Shown here: positions 59,316-64,000 of the stretch, piece by piece
How positions within the stretch are numbered: the first letter of the stretch is position 1
How the letters are laid out: each line of letters starts with the position of its first letter
NCBI RefSeq assembly: GCF_014635085.1
Contig: NZ_BMCH01000008.1
Location: 96,163-160,162 of the forward strand
Direction of reading: 5' to 3'
From: Asaia siamensis
GTDB taxonomy: Bacteria; Pseudomonadota; Alphaproteobacteria; Acetobacterales; Acetobacteraceae
DNA: 64,000 nucleotides
Notes under the pieces: model-generated
The model's database searches: none
Seen by the model: only the letters and a program-made list of their open reading frames with translations
Told to the model about the DNA's origin: nothing
Program-made: the position numbers and the translations under genes

Positions 59316-62246
59316 TTAGAAGTCCACGCCCGCCTGAAGGAAGACGTTACGTCCGACAAAGAGGTTGCCGTACTGATAGACGTTCGAATTGGTCGCGCCA
59401 TCCACAACATAGGGGGGCTTCTTGTCGAACAGGTTCCGCACACCGGCCTGGAAGCTCCACCGGTTCAGCTGATACCCAAGGGTGATGTCGTGTGAGAAAA
59501 TCCCAGGCGTCTTGTAACGTCCACCTGTGGCCTTTGTCAGATCGACTGTCTGGTTATTCCAGACCATGCCGCCCGTGTAGCTCATCATATAGGTGAAGCT
59601 GAAGGCATCATGGCGCCAGGTCGCAGTCGTATAGTTACGGACGCGCGGCTGGCCCGACCCGTTATTATAGAGCAGGCGGCCGTCATAATTGTACCACTGC
59701 CCACCCGGGACATATTGCTGCTGATAGCTGATGAGCTGCTGGAAATTATTGCTCAGGCTCAAACGATCATGACGGGTAATGCGGAAGGCGTAGTCCAGAT
59801 CAAGATCGAGACCGCCGGTACGCAGACCACCGAGATTCTCATAAAGTGCCGAAGCCGTCTGGATCTGGTTGTTCGGCGCACGAACGATGTTGTTGCAATA
59901 GCTCGCGTTTCCGCCGGTGTAGCACTGATCAAGAAGGTACTGCGTGCCGATCACGCTGATCATGTTCTTGACCGTGTAGTGCCAGTATTCTGCCGAGAGC
60001 GAGAGACCCGGAATCCAGTGCGGCGTAATGACCGTGCCGAACGTATAGGTACGCCCCGTCTCCGGCTTGAGAGCCGCATTACCGCCCTGGAGGGTGGGCA
60101 CCTGGCCCTGGCTCACCATTGTGAAGTTTGACGGAATACCCTGACGTGCACAGGTTGCTGCAACGGTTGCCGATTGGGCGCCATAGCTTGCAACCTGCGA
60201 GCAGGGGTCGTTAGCGAACTCATAGCTCAGCTGCTGGCCACCAAACATCTGATAGACGTTAGGCTGGCGATATGACGTGCCGAGTGTGCCACGGAAGCGG
60301 ATATCGCGATTGGGTGCCCAGTTGATGGCAACCTTCCAGTTCTTCGCGCCGCCGAACGTATTGTAGGACGAATAACGCCCCTGCGCATCGATCGTGAGAT
60401 CTTTCGCGAGGAAGGCATTTCTCAGAAGGTTGAGCTTGCCCTCGAGATATCCCTCGGAAACATTGAAGCCACCGCCCGCATAGGACTGCGCGTTTGTCAG
60501 AGCGATGCCTTGCTCCACCAGCGGATCAGGGCTGTCGCTGACCTGTTCGCTGCGGTGCTCCATGCCCAGGGCGATACCAAGATCACCGCCATTTTTCCAC
60601 GGCATTGAGACGACATGGTTGTTATGCACGCGGAAATTGGTGTCGCGGAACTGGTACTGGATGTTCTCGACAGTCGTATAATTCGCGTAATTCGCACCCT
60701 GCTGCGTCAGACGGCCGAAAGGCGAGGACAATTCGCAACCCGCTGACGCCTGACAGACCGAGGGATCATAGCTGAGCTTGCTGTCCGGATTGCCGGGTTC
60801 GTCGGCACGAAGGCCCCAGGCATTCAGAAGATTGGCGTAATTACCGACGTTGAGAGTACGCACCTGCTCACGGTTCACACCATAAGTGTAGGAAGCGTCA
60901 TACATCCAGCCATGGGTGATCTCACCCTTGGCGCCGAACATACCGGTGACTGTGTCGGAAGCCCGCTCGGTGCGACGCGAGCCGAATTCGCTCATGCGAC
61001 GATAGACCTGGGTCTCTTCACCGAACGGATTGCCGGGATAATCCGCAGGCACATAAACGGAGTTTGGCAGCGTGCTGGGAGGAATGGCGCCGCTGACCGG
61101 AACCGGGGCCAGAAAGCTGTTCGTCGTACGATGGCTGTAGAGCACATTCGCATAAAGCGTCAGGTGCTTGTTTACATCGTAATGCGTGTCACCGGAGAGC
61201 GATGAGTCCTGATACGAACTGGTCAGGCTCTGATTACGATTGAACGGATAACGGTCGTTCTTGGTGAAGGGAACAGCCGTCTGCCCGTTGTCGTGACTCG
61301 TATAGGTGCCACCGCTATCGGGATAAAACGTGCCTGTGCTGGCATAGCCGGAGCCAAAGGTCGGCTGTCCCGTCACAGGATTGTTCTGTGCCGCCGGATT
61401 TGCCCAGGAGCGATTGCGCTGCATGACGCCGCTCGATGTCAGATACTGGCCAAACAACGTGATGTTGCCTTTGCCGTGGTCAAAGTTCCAGCCCTTGAAG
61501 CCGGAAAGCATGCCCTCGGGTGCATCGCCGTATTGAGAGATGCTGCCGCGCATCGTGATGTTGCCGGTGTTGACGTCGTGACGCATCTTGATGTTGATCA
61601 CGCCCGAAACGGCGTCTGCACCATAAAGCTCCGAGCCGCCATCCTTTAGGATCTCGACGCTTGCGACCTGCTGAACCGGGATCGAATTGAGATCGACGCA
61701 GTTATTGGCGCCGTTGACCGTTGTACGCTTGCCATCCACCAGCACAAGTACGCGAGACAGGCCAAGGTTACGCAGATCGACGCAGGAAACGCCACCGCCA
61801 CCATTGGTGACAGAGTTGCTTACGCCGCTGGAGCCGACTGACGGCAGGCGCATGAAGTAGTCGCCAAGATTGTTCACGCCTGTCTGGGCGATCTGCTTGG
61901 ACGTGATGATCTGGACCGGATTGGCATTGGTGTTGTTCGAGGTGCTGAGCGCCGAACCGACAACCGTGATGCTCTCATTGCCGGACGGGGCAGGGCCAGC
62001 CAGGCTCTGCAGCGCGTTGCTGCGGGCGCGGGCTGGTGCCGTGGTGGAAACGGCGGCGGCCGTCGTGCCCGTCGAGGTTGCGGCCTTGGTTGCAGCGTGT
62101 GTGCTGCGCTTCGAAGCGGCCTTGTGAGTTGCCTTGTGTGCAACTGCAGAGTTCGTTGCTGCCTGAGCGGAAACACTGACACCAGCAAGGATTGTCGCAC
62201 CCAGCAGCAGCGAGGCGTGGCGGAGGCGAATGCGGGAAATGGCCAT
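59316..62246 (-). CDS. TonB-dependent outer-membrane receptor (paralogue of the first)
   Basis: A 976-residue receptor built like the one at 5144-8071. After a signal peptide (LLLGATILAGVSVSAQAAT, cleavage near AQA) comes an Ala/Thr/Lys/His-rich linker, then the plug (ESITVVGS, DYFMRLPS, VLVLVDGKR, VEILKDGGSELYGADAVSGVINI) and a barrel ending in VDF. Plug cysteines (GGVSCVDLRN and NNCVDLN) and many barrel stretches (RFRGTLGTSYRQPNVYQMF, GGNAALKPETGRTYTFGTVI) are shared. The substrate is unknown. It precedes a D-ribulose kinase on the same strand but has its own terminator. The 298-bp region to edd holds a GTTGCA-type palindrome. Confidence 0.93.
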   Translation of the reverse strand: MAISRIRLRHASLLLGATILAGVSVSAQAATNSAVAHKATHKAASKRSTHAATKAATSTGTTAAAVSTTAPARARSNALQSLAGPAPSGNESITVVGSALSTSNNTNANPVQIITSKQIAQTGVNNLGDYFMRLPSVGSSGVSNSVTNGGGGVSCVDLRNLGLSRVLVLVDGKRTTVNGANNCVDLNSIPVQQVASVEILKDGGSELYGADAVSGVINIKMRHDVNTGNITMRGSISQYGDAPEGMLSGFKGWNFDHGKGNITLFGQYLTSSGVMQRNRSWANPAAQNNPVTGQPTFGSGYASTGTFYPDSGGTYTSHDNGQTAVPFTKNDRYPFNRNQSLTSSYQDSSLSGDTHYDVNKHLTLYANVLYSHRTTNSFLAPVPVSGAIPPSTLPNSVYVPADYPGNPFGEETQVYRRMSEFGSRRTERASDTVTGMFGAKGEITHGWMYDASYTYGVNREQVRTLNVGNYANLLNAWGLRADEPGNPDSKLSYDPSVCQASAGCELSSPFGRLTQQGANYANYTTVENIQYQFRDTNFRVHNNHVVSMPWKNGGDLGIALGMEHRSEQVSDSPDPLVEQGIALTNAQSYAGGGFNVSEGYLEGKLNLLRNAFLAKDLTIDAQGRYSSYNTFGGAKNWKVAINWAPNRDIRFRGTLGTSYRQPNVYQMFGGQQLSYEFANDPCSQVASYGAQSATVAATCARQGIPSNFTMVSQGQVPTLQGGNAALKPETGRTYTFGTVITPHWIPGLSLSAEYWHYTVKNMISVIGTQYLLDQCYTGGNASYCNNIVRAPNNQIQTASALYENLGGLRTGGLDLDLDYAFRITRHDRLSLSNNFQQLISYQQQYVPGGQWYNYDGRLLYNNGSGQPRVRNYTTATWRHDAFSFTYMMSYTGGMVWNNQTVDLTKATGGRYKTPGIFSHDITLGYQLNRWSFQAGVRNLFDKKPPYVVDGATNSNVYQYGNLFVGRNVFLQAGVDF

Positions 62247-62387
62247 TGGTCACTTTCGCGGAAGGAAATGATGGCGCAAGGAGCGCCGAATGACCCCGAG
62301 ATGGCACAGCGTGATTGAGGGTTTCAATCTCGTAACGTGATGTCACCCCCTGTAATTGTGACATTTCTATTGCGATGTGTTCCATAT

Positions 62388-62417
62388 GCAACAGGCTGTT
62401 GCGTCGGCAATGTTATA
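62388..62417 (-). promoter_or_regulatory. Promoter and palindrome upstream of the second TonB receptor
   Basis: Perfect inverted repeat GCAACA-GGC-TGTTGC (62388-62402). On the minus strand TATAAC (62412-62417) could be a -10 box, which would put the repeat just downstream of the start of transcription, a position suited to a repressor. No clear -35 was found. Confidence 0.4.
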
Positions 62418-62464
62418 AAACTTTAAAAAAAAGGCTTCCGTGGGAATTTTATTACCCACCACCC

Positions 62465-62517
62465 TTGACCGCCTGTTCACAGAAACTTTACAACGACGCA
62501 CCTCGCGAAAACGCGAG
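62465..62517 (+). promoter_or_regulatory. Promoter candidate and leader hairpin for edd
   Basis: TTGACC (62465-62470), an 18-base spacer and TACAAC (62489-62494), then a small hairpin CTCGCG-AAAA-CGCGAG (62502-62517) 27 bases before the edd ATG. Box matches are moderate. Confidence 0.4.
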
Positions 62518-62544
62518 CAGAAACACAGCCCCTAGTGAGCCGCC

Positions 62545-64000
62545 ATGTCTCTTCATCCCGTCGTTGCTTCCGTCACAGAGCGCATCATTGAGCGCTCCGC
62601 CGTGTCGCGGCGCCGTTATCTCGCCCTGATGGAGCGCAACCGCCAGAAAGGAATATCGCGGCCGCGTCTGGCCTGCGGCAATCTGGCCCATGCCCTGGCA
62701 GCGTCAGGTGAGGACAAGGCGCGCCTCATGCGCGGCGGTGGCGTGAATCTGGGCGTCATCACAAGCTATAACGACATGCTCTCGGCGCATCAGCCCTATG
62801 CGCGCTACCCGGACCAGATGAAGCTCTTCGCCCGCGAAGTGGGGGCAACAGTGCAGGTTGCCGGGGGTGTGCCGGCCATGTGCGACGGCGTGACGCAGGG
62901 GCAGGAGGGTATGGAACTCTCCCTGCTGTCGCGTGACAATATCGCCATGGGAACGGCGATTGGTCTGAGCCATGGCATGTTCGAGGGCGTGGCGCTTCTC
63001 GGGATCTGCGACAAGATCGTGCCGGGGCTGCTCATGGGCGCGTTGCGCTTCGGCCATCTGCCCGCCTTGCTCGTTCCGGCCGGACCGATGACGTCTGGCC
63101 TCCCGAACAAGGAAAAACAGCGTGTCCGCCAGCTTTATGCAGAAGGGAAGGTTGATTCGAGCGCGTTGATGGAGGCCGAGGCCGCTTCCTATCACAGCGC
63201 AGGCACCTGCACCTTCTATGGTACGGCCAACACCAACCAGATGATGGTCGAACTCATGGGGCTGATGCTCCCGGATTCCGCCTTCTGGAACCCGAACAGC
63301 CGTATCCGTCAGGCACTTAACCGCAAGGCTGTACATCGTCTGGTCGAGATCGCGCGTCCCGGTGAGGACCACCGACCGCTCGCCCATCTGGTCGATGAGA
63401 AGGCGATCGTGAATGCGGCGGTTGGTCTTCTGGCAACGGGGGGATCGACCAACCACGCCATCCATCTTCCGGCCATTGCCCGCGCTGCAGGTATCTGCAT
63501 CGACTGGAGTGATCTCGACGAGCTCTCTTCCGCTATACCACTGCTGACCCGCGCCTATCCGAACGGATCGGCTGACGTGAACGCGATGCAGGAAGCGGGC
63601 GGCCTGCCGACGCTCATTGCAGCGTTGTGCGACGGGGGCATGCTCCATCAGGACATCCTGACCGTTTCGAAGGGCGGGTTTGCCGAGTATGCGTGTCGTG
63701 CCCGGCTTGAGGGTGAAGCCCTGCTTTACAGTGCGGCGCGTGCCTCTGCCGATCGCGGCGTGCTGCGCGACACGAAGGACCCTTTCCGCAAGGATGGTGG
63801 CATGCGCCTCGTTCAGGGATCGCTCGGCAGAGGGATCTACAAGACGAGCGCTGTCGACGACGATCGTCAGACTATCGAAGCGCCCGCGGCAGTATTTCAT
63901 ACCCAGGAAGACGTCATTACTGCCTTCAAGGCAGGCAAGCTCAATCGCGATGTGATTGTGGTTGTTCGCTTTCAGGGGCCGGATGCCAATGGCATGCCCG
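62545..64000 (+). CDS. edd: 6-Phosphogluconate dehydratase Edd (3' end outside window)
   Basis: A frame open from the ATG at 62545 to the right edge, 485 residues of the usual 600 or so. The IlvD/Edd core is clear: ARYPDQMKLFAREVGATVQV, GVPAMCDGVTQGQEGMELSLL (iron-sulphur ligand Cys), GICDKIVPGLLMGAL, AGTCTFYGTANTNQMMVELM and LATGGSTNHAIHLPAIARAAG. The pattern fits Edd, not dihydroxyacid dehydratase. It makes 2-keto-3-deoxy-6-phosphogluconate in the Entner-Doudoroff route, a main glucose path in acetic acid bacteria. The partner eda gene would lie beyond the window. It is divergent from the TonB receptor. Confidence 0.95.
   Translation, partial: MSLHPVVASVTERIIERSAVSRRRYLALMERNRQKGISRPRLACGNLAHALAASGEDKARLMRGGGVNLGVITSYNDMLSAHQPYARYPDQMKLFAREVGATVQVAGGVPAMCDGVTQGQEGMELSLLSRDNIAMGTAIGLSHGMFEGVALLGICDKIVPGLLMGALRFGHLPALLVPAGPMTSGLPNKEKQRVRQLYAEGKVDSSALMEAEAASYHSAGTCTFYGTANTNQMMVELMGLMLPDSAFWNPNSRIRQALNRKAVHRLVEIARPGEDHRPLAHLVDEKAIVNAAVGLLATGGSTNHAIHLPAIARAAGICIDWSDLDELSSAIPLLTRAYPNGSADVNAMQEAGGLPTLIAALCDGGMLHQDILTVSKGGFAEYACRARLEGEALLYSAARASADRGVLRDTKDPFRKDGGMRLVQGSLGRGIYKTSAVDDDRQTIEAPAAVFHTQEDVITAFKAGKLNRDVIVVVRFQGPDANGMP

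Noticed and set aside
62704-63900. 398-residue minus-strand open frame
   Set aside because: It lies antisense within edd, which has a complete set of conserved blocks. The minus frame has no motifs.
1-64000. tRNA, rRNA, CRISPR and riboswitch candidates
   Set aside because: I looked for T-loop sequences with matching acceptor stems, regularly spaced repeats and known riboswitch cores and found none I could support by eye. A covariance-model scan would be decisive.

Overview
The window is a high-GC alphaproteobacterial chromosome segment that looks like an acetic acid bacterium (Acetobacteraceae). The main reasons are a cellulose synthase operon with BcsA and BcsB fused and a bcsD gene, a general stress response locus of the PhyR/NepR/EcfG type, DUF1013 and NAD-type isocitrate dehydrogenase genes, a C30-carotenoid-type pigment cluster, and Entner-Doudoroff 6-phosphogluconate dehydratase. 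The combination of pigment and cellulose resembles Asaia; that genus call is an inference. I saw no rRNA, tRNA, CRISPR array, intact insertion sequence or prophage.

Layout. 1-4.4 kb: copper handling (periplasmic multicopper oxidase cut by the left edge, small His/Cys-rich exported protein, CopZ-like chaperone, two-HMA copper ATPase). 4.4-8.1 kb: a small superinfection-immunity-family membrane protein and a TonB-dependent receptor. 8.1-15.2 kb: a minus-strand pigment operon (aldehyde dehydrogenase, two CrtI-family desaturases, acyltransferase, glycosyltransferase, DUF2141 protein) with a good promoter candidate at 15417-15445. 15.6-18 kb: iron-type alcohol dehydrogenase and a ClbS/DfsB-family protein. 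18-37 kb: mostly housekeeping (NAD-isocitrate dehydrogenase, aminopeptidase P, GNAT, PrmA, UvrD, two RadC-like genes around a HAD phosphatase, PurK/PurE, DUF465, DUF1013, Hsp20, L31, MscL, lipoprotein, SecF/SecD, Gfo/Idh oxidoreductase, ABC-F protein).

37-41.5 kb is a complete general stress response module: PhyR, two EcfG-like sigma factors, NepR and a HisKA_2 (PhyK-like) sensor kinase. About 550 bp of AT-rich sequence with several inverted repeats then leads into the cellulose operon at 42.1-53.2 kb: bcsZ, a short CcpAx-like protein, bcsQ, the bcsAB fusion, bcsC and bcsD. The bcsAB reading frame is broken by one surplus base in a run of eight G at 45407-45414, inside the glycosyltransferase domain just before the TED motif. 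Removing one G gives a continuous fusion of about 1555 residues. This could be a phase-variable switch, a fixed mutation or a sequencing error.

53.7-59.2 kb is a minus-strand pentitol-use cluster (D-ribulose kinase, two ABC permeases, ABC ATPase, polyol-type SDR dehydrogenase) with no substrate-binding protein gene. Upstream lies a second TonB receptor (59.3-62.2 kb), a full-length paralogue of the first. Both receptor genes have GTTGCA-type inverted repeats upstream. edd runs off the right edge.
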